Of a stretch of 56,260 bases of DNA, positions 41,086 through 48,180 are shown one piece after another. This stretch comes from GWA2-46-15 sp964551525 (GTDB taxonomy: Bacteria > Patescibacteriota > Minisyncoccia > Minisyncoccales > GWA2-46-15), in NCBI GenBank assembly GCA_964551525.1, contig CAZKCH010000002.1:1-56260 (forward strand), in the 5' to 3' direction. A model generated the notes under the pieces. That model did no database searches. It had not been told where the DNA came from and was given only the letters and a program-made list of their open reading frames with translations. Within the stretch, counting starts at the first letter, position 1. Every line of letters starts with the position of its first letter. The position numbers were made by a program, and so were the translations under genes.

Positions 41086-41090
41086 TATAC

Positions 41091-41750
41091 ATGATGAATA
41101 AACAAGAAATAATTCAACTAACAAATGGCCTTTATCGGCTGACGCAACTCTTTCCCAAAAAAGAGCCGTTGCGGTATAAAATCAGGGGGATTGGGATTGA
41201 CATTTTGGATAAAGCCCTACGAATTACTGATCTACGAATTACGAATCAATACGAATATACGAATAATGACGAGGGTGGCGATTTGAAGACGGAAATCTTG
41301 ATCGATTTAGGGATTATGGCGGCGTTTTTGGAAATCGCCAAAGAACAAAAGTGGGTAAAAGAGGCAATAATTTTGGAGATAGAACGGGGATATGTTATAC
41401 TGAAGGATTCTATAGAGCCCGTAGAGGGCACGGAAAAACAAGAGGAGCCGGAACAAGAGGCGCCTGTTTTTCAGGCGTTAATGGCAAACCAGCTCCCAGA
41501 GGATTTAGTGCCGGTTCCTGACAATTTGCACAAGAACCGGCAAAGACAGGAAAGGATTATGGGTATAGTCAGGGAAAAAGGCAAGGTCCAGGTCTGGGAA
41601 GTAAAGCAGGTTTTGCCCGGAGTGAGCAAAAGAACCTTGAGGCGGGATTTTGAATATCTGCTTAGCCAGGGCATGGTAGAAAGAATCGGAGAGAAAAACC
41701 AGACGTTTTACCGGGTAGGACAGACGCACCCACAAGTTGTCCTACTATAG
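41091..41750 (+). CDS. HTH (DeoR-like) regulator next to ECF sigma factor
   Basis: About 219 aa; ATG at 41091 (or the next codon) is chosen because the upstream extension to 41055 is encoded by a repeated leader element. N-terminal part: a helical, acidic region with no clear family. C-terminal ~60 aa: a winged helix (RQERIMGIVREKGKVQVWEV, SKRTLRRDFEYLLSQGMVERI) like DeoR-type domains. Residues ~45-60 are encoded by a TACGAAT-type patch. Three direct and one inverted TGTCCTAC boxes overlap its 3' end and the spacer to the sigma gene. It probably regulates that gene. Confidence 0.75.
   Translation: MMNKQEIIQLTNGLYRLTQLFPKKEPLRYKIRGIGIDILDKALRITDLRITNQYEYTNNDEGGDLKTEILIDLGIMAAFLEIAKEQKWVKEAIILEIERGYVILKDSIEPVEGTEKQEEPEQEAPVFQALMANQLPEDLVPVPDNLHKNRQRQERIMGIVREKGKVQVWEVKQVLPGVSKRTLRRDFEYLLSQGMVERIGEKNQTFYRVGQTHPQVVLL
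41224..41269. repeat. TACGAAT-type patch in HTH gene
   Basis: ACGAAT recurs five times with spacings of 15, 7, 10 and 8 nt, encoding LRITDLRITNQYEYTNN. Confidence 0.55.
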
Positions 41751-41810
41751 TTAACAGGTTGTCCTACCTATTTAAACAGGTTTTAAGCTCATAAGAGGGG
41801 ATTGTCCTAC
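41715..41810 (+). promoter_or_regulatory. TGTCCTAC operator-like boxes with 22-bp spacing
   Basis: TGTCCTAC at 41738-41745, 41760-41767 and 41803-41810, an inverted copy at 41715-41722, and a degenerate copy near 41782 (AACAGGTT context repeated 22 nt later). Centres are spaced about 22, 22, 22 and 21 bp, two helical turns, so all boxes face the same side. Placed directly before the sigma factor gene. Confidence 0.75.
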
Positions 41811-41821
41811 TTTTAAATACA

Positions 41822-42337
41822 ATGGATATTCGTCAGGAATTCAGCCGAATATACGATCAGAACATTAACCGCATCTACCGGTTCATTTTTCTTAAGGTTA
41901 ATTCTAAAGAGGCGGCTCAAGATTTGACATCGGAGACATTTACCAAGGCATGGGCTAAGTGCATTGAAGCGCAAAGCGAAAAGCGAAAAGCGCAAAGTAT
42001 CCAAAATTGGACAGCGTTTTTGTATCAGATAGCGAGGAATTTGGTAATTGACCATTATCGGGAGAAAAGCCAGTTCCAAGTGGTTTCTGCCGCTTATGTG
42101 GCTGATCCGACGGCGGGCCTAGAAGAAAAGGCGATTTTAAGCTCGGACGCGAATCAAATTAAAGAGGCGATTAAGGGGTTGGGGCAGGAACAGCAGGAAG
42201 TGATCTTAATGCGCCATGTTGACGGGCTCTCTTTCAAGGAGATAGGGGAGATTTTGGGCAAGCCAGAAGGGACGATTAGAGTGATAAATCATCGCGCTCT
42301 AATAACTCTTAGAGAAATCACGGATTTAAAGCTATAA
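41822..42337 (+). CDS. ECF-type RNA polymerase sigma factor
   Basis: 171 aa. Region 2: IYRFIFLKVNSKEAAQDLTSETFTKAW and WTAFLYQIARNLVIDHYRE. Region 4: LGQEQQEVILMRHVDGLSFKEIGEILGKPEGTIRV, a clear helix-turn-helix. No region 1 or 3, so extracytoplasmic-function class. It should direct polymerase to a small set of promoters, possibly those of the adjacent surface proteins. Between regions 2.2 and 2.3 a four-unit AGCGAAA heptamer patch encodes EAQSEKRKAQS. A DUF5667-like membrane protein, a plausible anti-sigma factor, follows. Confidence 0.92.
   Translation: MDIRQEFSRIYDQNINRIYRFIFLKVNSKEAAQDLTSETFTKAWAKCIEAQSEKRKAQSIQNWTAFLYQIARNLVIDHYREKSQFQVVSAAYVADPTAGLEEKAILSSDANQIKEAIKGLGQEQQEVILMRHVDGLSFKEIGEILGKPEGTIRVINHRALITLREITDLKL
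41968..41997. repeat. Heptamer patch in sigma factor gene
   Basis: AGCGCAA, AGCGAAA, AGCGAAA, AGCGCAA, AG: four clean 7-nt units inside the coding sequence. Confidence 0.9.
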
Positions 42338-42554
42338 GTTCGCAGCATCCGCAACGAAAACACGCATCAGGTTTCCCTGCGAGAAACCTGTGCTCAAGTC
42401 TCGGCCTCGCTCTCCTTCGGCCCGCTTTGCGGGCCTCAGGATCCATGCCCGCTCGGCCTGCGAATGGTTTTCTTAGCGGGCTGCTGCTCACATGGGATTG
42501 TAACGTTTTGGCTTAAATTCCGTCATTATAATAGAGAGACAAAACACGAATAAA
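42338..42554 (+). other. Structured intergenic region after sigma factor
   Basis: 217 nt, GC-richer than the flanks. Hairpins: CAGGTTTC/GAAACCTG (42368-42390), GGCCCGC/GCGGGCC (42419-42435) and GCCCGC/GCGGGC (42447-42481). It carries the second copy of the 27-nt leader element (42464-42490) and a TATAAT at 42527. No protein gene is seen; a structured leader or small RNA is possible. Confidence 0.55.
42464..42490 (+). repeat. 27-nt shared leader element, copy 2
   Basis: ATGGTTTTCTTAGCGG... partner of 41059-41085, here 65 nt before the DUF5667-like gene. GGTTTTCT also occurs in the leader of the surface protein at 43432. Confidence 0.6.
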
Positions 42555-43289
42555 ATGACGGAAAAAGAGCTTATTCGCAAAATTGCGCTTCTCAAAGAGA
42601 TCAAACCCGAGAATGATTGGGTGGTTTTGACTAAGAAACAGTGTATCGGTGATCCGATAAAGCGCAGTTTCATGGATAATGTGGTGGAAGTGTTTCAGGT
42701 TTTGCCTAATTTTAATTTTAGACCGGCTTTAGCCACCGCGGTTTTTATCGTGATTCTGGCCGGCACAACCGGATTAAGCCAATCGGCTTTACCCGGGGAC
42801 TTACTTTATCCGGTGAAGAAGCTGACAGAGAAAGCCGGTTATCTGATGGTGGCGGAAAATGAGCAATCAAAGGCAAAATTAGAGATCGCGGGTAAAAGAT
42901 TGGGAGAGGTAGAGATAATTGCCAAAAAAAACCAAGAAAATAATTTGGCTTCAGCGATTCAGGAGTTTAGGAGCAGTTTAACCGAGGCGACCGATAAGAT
43001 CAAAGAAAGCCAGGATTCGCCAACGCGGGCAATGGCAATCGTGAAAGAAGCGAATAAAATCCAGGTTAGTAAAGAGAAGTTAGAGGCCTTGGGCGTGGAC
43101 GTGGGTGGAACCTATGAACTGGAAGAAGCGTTATCAGGATTAGTGGCAAGGGAAATCAGGGATTTGGAAGGCCGGTCTTTGAACGAAGCGCAAACAGAGA
43201 TTTTAATCCAGGTAAAGTCGGATTTTGAAGCAGGGGATTACGAGCAAGCCTTGGAGAAAATATTAATCTTAACTTATACCCAGGAATAA
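42555..43289 (+). CDS. DUF5667-like membrane protein, possible anti-sigma factor
   Basis: 244 aa. A short cytoplasmic N-terminus (~1-55), one membrane helix (~57-76, PALATAVFIVILAGTTGLS), then ALPGDLLYPVKKLTEKAGYLM, the hallmark of DUF5667-type extracytoplasmic domains, and a helical Lys/Glu-rich tail. The layout (cytoplasmic part, one helix, outer domain, gene after an ECF sigma factor) fits an anti-sigma factor sensing the envelope. No zinc-binding anti-sigma motif is present, so this is inference. Confidence 0.75.
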   Translation: MTEKELIRKIALLKEIKPENDWVVLTKKQCIGDPIKRSFMDNVVEVFQVLPNFNFRPALATAVFIVILAGTTGLSQSALPGDLLYPVKKLTEKAGYLMVAENEQSKAKLEIAGKRLGEVEIIAKKNQENNLASAIQEFRSSLTEATDKIKESQDSPTRAMAIVKEANKIQVSKEKLEALGVDVGGTYELEEALSGLVAREIRDLEGRSLNEAQTEILIQVKSDFEAGDYEQALEKILILTYTQE

Positions 43290-43431
43290 ATAATCAATTT
43301 AACATTTGAAGGCAGTTGAAGCCACGGTTTTCTGGGTGGCCAATGAGATATCTCTACCCAAAAAATCAAGGTTTTCGGTCGGCAACCGCCACAAATAAAA
43401 AAATAAATAGTTAACAAAAATAATTAAAAAA
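43290..43431 (+). other. Leader of the 1322-aa surface protein
   Basis: 142 nt with possible stems GCCAC/GTGGC, the palindrome GAGATATCTC, and GGC/GCC at its end, then an A-rich stretch before the ATG. Contains GGTTTTCT twice in variant form. No known riboswitch is recognised. Confidence 0.4.
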
Positions 43432-46400
43432 ATGCAAAAAAAACTTTTAGCGATAGTAACGACAATCACCTTAGTGGTGATGATGGCTCCGGGTGTTTCT
43501 GCTTTGACTACCGCTGATCTGCAAGCCCAAATTGCTGCCTTGAACGCTCAATTGTCCCAATTACAGGGCCAGTTAGGCGGTCTTGGAGGCACTTCCACTG
43601 GCATTCCTGCCAATTGCGTGGGTATATCCTTCAGCAGGAATTTAGCCAGGGGCTCTTCAGGCAGCGACGTGAAATGTCTGCAGTCGTTGTTAAACCAATT
43701 AAATGTCAACGTGGCTGATGCCGGCGCTGGTTCGCCTGGAAATGAGACAACTTATTTCGGCGGCGCCACCAGAGCGGCGGTCATCAGATTTCAGGAGCTA
43801 TTTGCTTCTGCCTGCTTGAATCCGATTGGTTTAACCGTAGGAACCGGCTATGTCGGTTCATTAACTCGGGCCAAATTAAATTCATTATTGACTGGAGGCG
43901 TAATCACTCCGACCGTATCGCCGACCGTATCGCCGACCGTATCGCCGACTACCTCTCCAATCGTCATTCCGACCGCAGGTGTAGCTGTAAGCTTGGCGTC
44001 TAATACACCGGCTTCCACTACCGTTGCTGGCGGAGCAAGCAATGTTCCCTTTACCAGGATCAACTTTGCCGCGGCAGAAGATACAGTTATTTCTTCGATT
44101 GCAATAAAGAGGACTGGCCTAGCGAACAATGCTGATATTACTGAAGTCAAATTATGGGAAGGCGCGGTTCAGGTTGGCAGTATTCAGGCCTTGAATTCTA
44201 CTACCAATAAAGCCACTTTCTCCGGCCTTAATTGGTCTGTCCCAGCCGGCACTCAAAAAACATTGACCGTGACTGCGACAATGGCAGTAGTCGGTAGTGG
44301 AGCCACTGCTGGCAACACACCTGTCTTGGGTATTGCGGCCGCAACTGATGTTGTCGCCACCAAGGCAGTTTCCGGCACATTTCCGGTTAATGGCAATCAT
44401 ATGAGTTTAGCCGGCATTTCTGTTGGCTACCTAAATGTCAATGTGAATGCTTATCCTGCTAATAGCTCTCCTTTATCCGGAGCAGTTGATCAGCAGATGG
44501 CTTCATGGACATTTGCCGCTGTTACAGAGGCCTTTAGTGTAACTAGTATTAGATTCACTCAAATTGGTTCAGCCAGCAATACTGACGCTTCGAACTTTAA
44601 AATTAAGGTTTTAGGCGCTCAGGTTGGTTCAACCATGGCTGCTTTAGCAGCTGATGGATCAGTTACGTTTGATCTTTCTGCTACTCCTATTGTTATCAAT
44701 GCGGGCGCAAACAAGATCGTTTATCTCTACTGCGATATTACTGCCGGTATTACTACCAGCAGAACGCTTCAGTTTGAGATTGGCCAGACAACCGATGTGG
44801 TTGCTCTGGGAAATAATTCTTCCGGTTCTGTGGTTATCACTAAAGCAAGTACTGCTGGTGATTATACCACTCAACAGAGCATTGCTCAGACCATTAGCCA
44901 GAGTTCTGGTATGACTGTGACTTTAAACGCAGCCACCAATCCTTCAGCTAAGGCCTTTGTCAACGGCACCACCGGTCAGCTTATTTCTGCTTTCCGTTTC
45001 ACTGCCGGCTCTGAAGAGAACCTAAGGGTGGCCCGGCTGAAGTTAAGCCTGGGCGGAACCAATGCTGGTTCGACTGATATCTCTAATGTCAGTTTGTACA
45101 AATATGACGAAGCCACAGCAGTAGAGACCTTAATTGACTCAGCGACCAACTTTGTTGGCACAGTGGCCACTTGGGGCGCGGATTCTACCGGTCTTGATAC
45201 CGGCATCTTCGATGTTCCTAAGGCAGGCCATGTTGTTATTCATGTTAGAGCTGATATCCCAACTGCTGCTTCTTACACGACCATCGGTATTTTCGTGAAC
45301 GAGGTTAAAGTTGACGGTATTGTTTCGCAGGGAAACTTAGCTACTGCTCTTGTCACTATTACCGCTGTTGATACATTAGGCGAAGTGACGACTCACACCG
45401 CCAATGCTTCAGTTGGTACTCTGACCATGGCGACTAGCCCGAGCACGCCTGCCGCGACTACTGTTGTGCCTGGTTCAACTGATTACAAGTTCTTAGCCGT
45501 TGATTTCACCGCTACCGGAGAAGATATTCTTATCTCTTCTTTAGTGGTCAATCTCTACCAGTCAGCCATTGCCACTAAGACCGTGGCCGCTGCTGGTGAC
45601 TTTGTCAATGTCAAACTTTGGGATGGAGCAACTCAATTAGGAGTGGTTTCCGCCCCGACGACAACCGCTACATTCAGCGTTAATTTGACTTTGACCAAAG
45701 ACGTGGTCAAGACCTTGTCAGTGACGACCGATGTCCCTTCTGACACAGTGAGCGCGACCAGATGGGCTAGCAATATCGGCTCAATGGGAATCGATAATGA
45801 CCTTTATGCGACCGGTGTTTATTCCGGCGCTGTGGTCACTGATCCTGCCGCTGATGCTGATAGCACCAACCAGACCGCGAGCGCAGAGACCTTGGCGGTG
45901 ACTTTCTTGACTCCTACTGCCACGACCCAGATGATTAATGCTTCTAATGCCGAATTGGCAAAAGTGGTCTTAACCGCTGGTTCAGCTGGAGACGTTAGAG
46001 TTAGTTCAATCAAATTCACTGCTGGTTCCAACACCTCTCTACTTTATGCCGCTGCCACTGACACTTATGTCGGTTCTTTGAAGCTTTATGATGGCGCGAC
46101 TCAAGTAGGAACAGTTGTTTCTGCCTTCACTGATTCTGGCACTGTGACCTATGTTCAGTTCACTGGTCTTTCAGTAAATGTTACTAAGACAACCCAAAAG
46201 GTTTTGACCTTAAAGGGCAATGTCTTGGTCGGAGGCAGTGTGGGAATCGCCACTGGTATTGCTAATCTTGCCGCTGCTACAACAGACGTGGTTGGAACAG
46301 GTTTATCATCCAACACCACTGTTTACGGTAGTGGTACGGATCTTGCCAACAGCGGCGTGATTACTTTAGCGAGCGCTGGCACTTTGACCGTGGCTGTTTC

Positions 46401-47400
46401 TTCTGACACTCCTGTGGCCGCCAATGTGGCGATCGGAGCCAATGGAGTTGACGGCGTGGTCTTTAATAAGATCAAATTCACGGCTGCCAATGAAGCGATT
46501 AATCTTGAGGCCTTAAAGGTTTACCTGCAAACAGATGGAACTAACCATGTTCCTGACATTGCGGCGATTCACCTTTACAATGGCTCAACCGAGATTAGCG
46601 CTCCTGGTTATTTAACCGGAACAAGCGCGGCTGCTAATGTTGTCCACACCTTCTATATCGCTGGTACACAGATTCCTAAGGATGACAGTTTAACCTTAAC
46701 CTTAAAGGTTGACTTAAACGGCACATCCGAGGGCGCGACTTCCAAGCACACGCCAAGATTCTACATCGTTGATGTGGCTGGTTCGACCAATTTGTCCGCT
46801 ACTGACATTTATGCTCATGGAGCATCTTCCGGAGCATTTGTCACCTCAGCGGCTGGTTCACCGACCCCGATCACTGCCACCAACTTTAACGAGATGACTC
46901 TTGTCAAGACCAAGCCAACCCTGGCTTTGGCCGCTGGCAGTCCTTCTGGAACTCTGGTGAACGCGACGATGAGGGTCTTGGACTTCACTATTACTACTGA
47001 TGCTTCCGGCGAAGTGAGTTTTGACGGCACTACTGACGCGATCACCTTCACGGTTACAGGATATCAGGCAGATGATGATGCCAATGGCGGCGATACCATA
47101 ACCGTTAAGAGAGTAGATACTGGCGCTACGGTTGGTACTACTGCCACCACCAATATTGATCCTAATGACACTGTGGCAGTTGTTCTGACTGACACCATTG
47201 CCGCCGGAACGAGCCGGACCTATTATGTGGAAGCGACCTTGAATGATTACGAGACAGACGGCGACAATTTCGCCTTAAAGATCAATTCCTCTTCCGGTCA
47301 TGTTATCTGGTCTGATGGCACCACTGCTGGCGCTAATGTCAGCAATGCCTTGACCAGCGGCACTCCGGTTCAGGGTGGATACTTTGTCAATCCGTCCTAG
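43432..47400 (+). CDS. Large S-layer-like protein with peptidoglycan-binding domain
   Basis: 1322 aa, secreted. It has a signal peptide (~1-25, ending VSALT) and a coiled segment (LQAQIAALNAQLSQLQGQL). A peptidoglycan-binding domain lies at ~65-155 (GSSGSDVKCLQSLLNQL, FGGATRAAVIRFQ), followed by a PTVSP linker from a 12-nt DNA repeat. At least six beta-sandwich repeats of ~110-140 aa follow, each starting like LTVAVSSDTPVAANV and containing a FTAxxE core. Thr/Ala/Ser-rich, no Cys after the first domain. It probably anchors in peptidoglycan and coats the cell. A strong terminator follows. Confidence 0.85.
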   Translation: MQKKLLAIVTTITLVVMMAPGVSALTTADLQAQIAALNAQLSQLQGQLGGLGGTSTGIPANCVGISFSRNLARGSSGSDVKCLQSLLNQLNVNVADAGAGSPGNETTYFGGATRAAVIRFQELFASACLNPIGLTVGTGYVGSLTRAKLNSLLTGGVITPTVSPTVSPTVSPTTSPIVIPTAGVAVSLASNTPASTTVAGGASNVPFTRINFAAAEDTVISSIAIKRTGLANNADITEVKLWEGAVQVGSIQALNSTTNKATFSGLNWSVPAGTQKTLTVTATMAVVGSGATAGNTPVLGIAAATDVVATKAVSGTFPVNGNHMSLAGISVGYLNVNVNAYPANSSPLSGAVDQQMASWTFAAVTEAFSVTSIRFTQIGSASNTDASNFKIKVLGAQVGSTMAALAADGSVTFDLSATPIVINAGANKIVYLYCDITAGITTSRTLQFEIGQTTDVVALGNNSSGSVVITKASTAGDYTTQQSIAQTISQSSGMTVTLNAATNPSAKAFVNGTTGQLISAFRFTAGSEENLRVARLKLSLGGTNAGSTDISNVSLYKYDEATAVETLIDSATNFVGTVATWGADSTGLDTGIFDVPKAGHVVIHVRADIPTAASYTTIGIFVNEVKVDGIVSQGNLATALVTITAVDTLGEVTTHTANASVGTLTMATSPSTPAATTVVPGSTDYKFLAVDFTATGEDILISSLVVNLYQSAIATKTVAAAGDFVNVKLWDGATQLGVVSAPTTTATFSVNLTLTKDVVKTLSVTTDVPSDTVSATRWASNIGSMGIDNDLYATGVYSGAVVTDPAADADSTNQTASAETLAVTFLTPTATTQMINASNAELAKVVLTAGSAGDVRVSSIKFTAGSNTSLLYAAATDTYVGSLKLYDGATQVGTVVSAFTDSGTVTYVQFTGLSVNVTKTTQKVLTLKGNVLVGGSVGIATGIANLAAATTDVVGTGLSSNTTVYGSGTDLANSGVITLASAGTLTVAVSSDTPVAANVAIGANGVDGVVFNKIKFTAANEAINLEALKVYLQTDGTNHVPDIAAIHLYNGSTEISAPGYLTGTSAAANVVHTFYIAGTQIPKDDSLTLTLKVDLNGTSEGATSKHTPRFYIVDVAGSTNLSATDIYAHGASSGAFVTSAAGSPTPITATNFNEMTLVKTKPTLALAAGSPSGTLVNATMRVLDFTITTDASGEVSFDGTTDAITFTVTGYQADDDANGGDTITVKRVDTGATVGTTATTNIDPNDTVAVVLTDTIAAGTSRTYYVEATLNDYETDGDNFALKINSSSGHVIWSDGTTAGANVSNALTSGTPVQGGYFVNPS

Positions 47401-47431
47401 TCGTTCAGTTGTCTTATCCTTGTGAAGACAC

Positions 47432-47463
47432 AAAAAGACCCCCGTTTAACGGGGGCTTTTTGT
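47432..47463 (+). terminator. Terminator after S-layer-like gene
   Basis: CCCCCG, loop TTTAA, CGGGGG, extended by AAAAAG/CTTTTT; bidirectional in form. Confidence 0.92.
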
Positions 47464-47465
47464 TC

Positions 47466-47502
47466 CACTGATTTATGCTGATTTAAACTGATTGATGCTG
47501 AT
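47466..47502 (+). repeat. Left inverted repeat of GxxExxY gene
   Basis: CTGAT-based units every 10 nt (at 47468, 47478, 47488 and 47498). Its first 29 bases match the reverse complement of 47927-47955 at about 24 positions. Confidence 0.8.
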
Positions 47503-47520
47503 AACTAATATTGATATGAT
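47492..47520 (+). promoter_or_regulatory. Promoter for leaderless GxxExxY gene
   Basis: TTGATG, 17 nt, TATGAT, then 6 nt to the ATG. The -35 box lies inside the left inverted repeat. Confidence 0.55.
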
Positions 47521-47526
47521 AAATTA

Positions 47527-47928
47527 ATGATCAATAGGGTTCCTAATTTTCTTTACGAAAAAGATTCTTATGAAATAAGGGGAGCTTGCTTTGAGGTTTA
47601 TAATGCCTTGGGTGGAGGCATAAAAGAGGTAATTTTAGAGAGAGCGCTCTTAAAAGAACTGATAAAAAGAAAGTTAGAAGTTGAAAATCAAGTCAGAATA
47701 GATATTTTTTATGATCGAAAAAAGATCGGTACTTATATACCAGACCTAGTTATAAATGGAGAAATTATTGTTGAAATAAAATCTAAACCATTTTTTAAAA
47801 AAGAGGACGAAAAACAATTTTGGGGCTATTTAAAAGGTTCTAAATATAAACTGGGCTTTTTGATAAACTTTGGGCCAGATAAATTAGTAATAAAAAGATT
47901 TATTCATACAGAAAAAGTATCCGTATAA
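47527..47928 (+). CDS. GxxExxY family protein (PD-(D/E)XK-like)
   Basis: 133 aa. FEVYNALGGGIKEVILERALLKEL corresponds to the family's GxxExxY region, here degenerate (GGGIKEVIL). IPDLVINGEIIVEIKS has the Asp...Glu-x-Lys pattern of PD-(D/E)XK nucleases. The family is widespread, of unknown role, and often found among repeats. Lower GC than its neighbours. The gene is framed by ~29-bp imperfect inverted repeats, its stop codon overlapping the right one, so it looks like a small inserted unit between two surface-protein genes. Confidence 0.85.
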   Translation: MINRVPNFLYEKDSYEIRGACFEVYNALGGGIKEVILERALLKELIKRKLEVENQVRIDIFYDRKKIGTYIPDLVINGEIIVEIKSKPFFKKEDEKQFWGYLKGSKYKLGFLINFGPDKLVIKRFIHTEKVSV

Positions 47929-47955
47929 ATCAGTTATAATCAGCATTGATCAGTG
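47927..47955 (-). repeat. Right inverted repeat of GxxExxY gene
   Basis: AAATCAGTTATAATCAGC... inverted relative to the left repeat; starts within the stop codon. Confidence 0.8.
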
Positions 47956-47978
47956 TCTGGGTTATACACAGATTGCTC

Positions 47979-48009
47979 TTTACACATTTCCTTGGTTTTA
48001 ATGTATAAT
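47979..48009 (+). promoter_or_regulatory. Promoter of the tail-fibre-like gene, with CCTTGG boxes
   Basis: TTTACA, 19 nt, TATAAT. CCTTGG at 47990 and its inverted form CCAAGG at 48018 and 48034 surround the -10 box, an operator-like arrangement. Confidence 0.5.
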
Positions 48010-48060
48010 GAAACATACCAAGGCATAATTCAGCCAAGGGAAAACAAAGGTCGAAAAGTC

Positions 48061-48098
48061 CCGAAATTTTTGCGATTTAAAAGTCAAAAATATTTCGG
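48061..48098 (+). promoter_or_regulatory. Long hairpin in leader of the tail-fibre-like gene
   Basis: CCGAAATTTTTG pairs with CAAAAATATTTCGG across a 12-nt loop, about 80 nt before the start codon. Confidence 0.55.
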
Positions 48099-48180
48099 TC
48101 GACAAAAAATAATCAACAAAGTTTCTCATCGTTTTTAGATGCATAAAAAATGATGGGGAAAATAATAATTAAAATTCAAA

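Noticed and set aside
41055..41090. Upstream extension of the HTH gene
   Set aside because: It is encoded by the 27-nt leader element that also occurs in a non-coding position at 42464.
43290..43431. Leader as a c-di-GMP riboswitch, given the GGDEF gene
   Set aside because: The conserved GEMM core motifs are not present.
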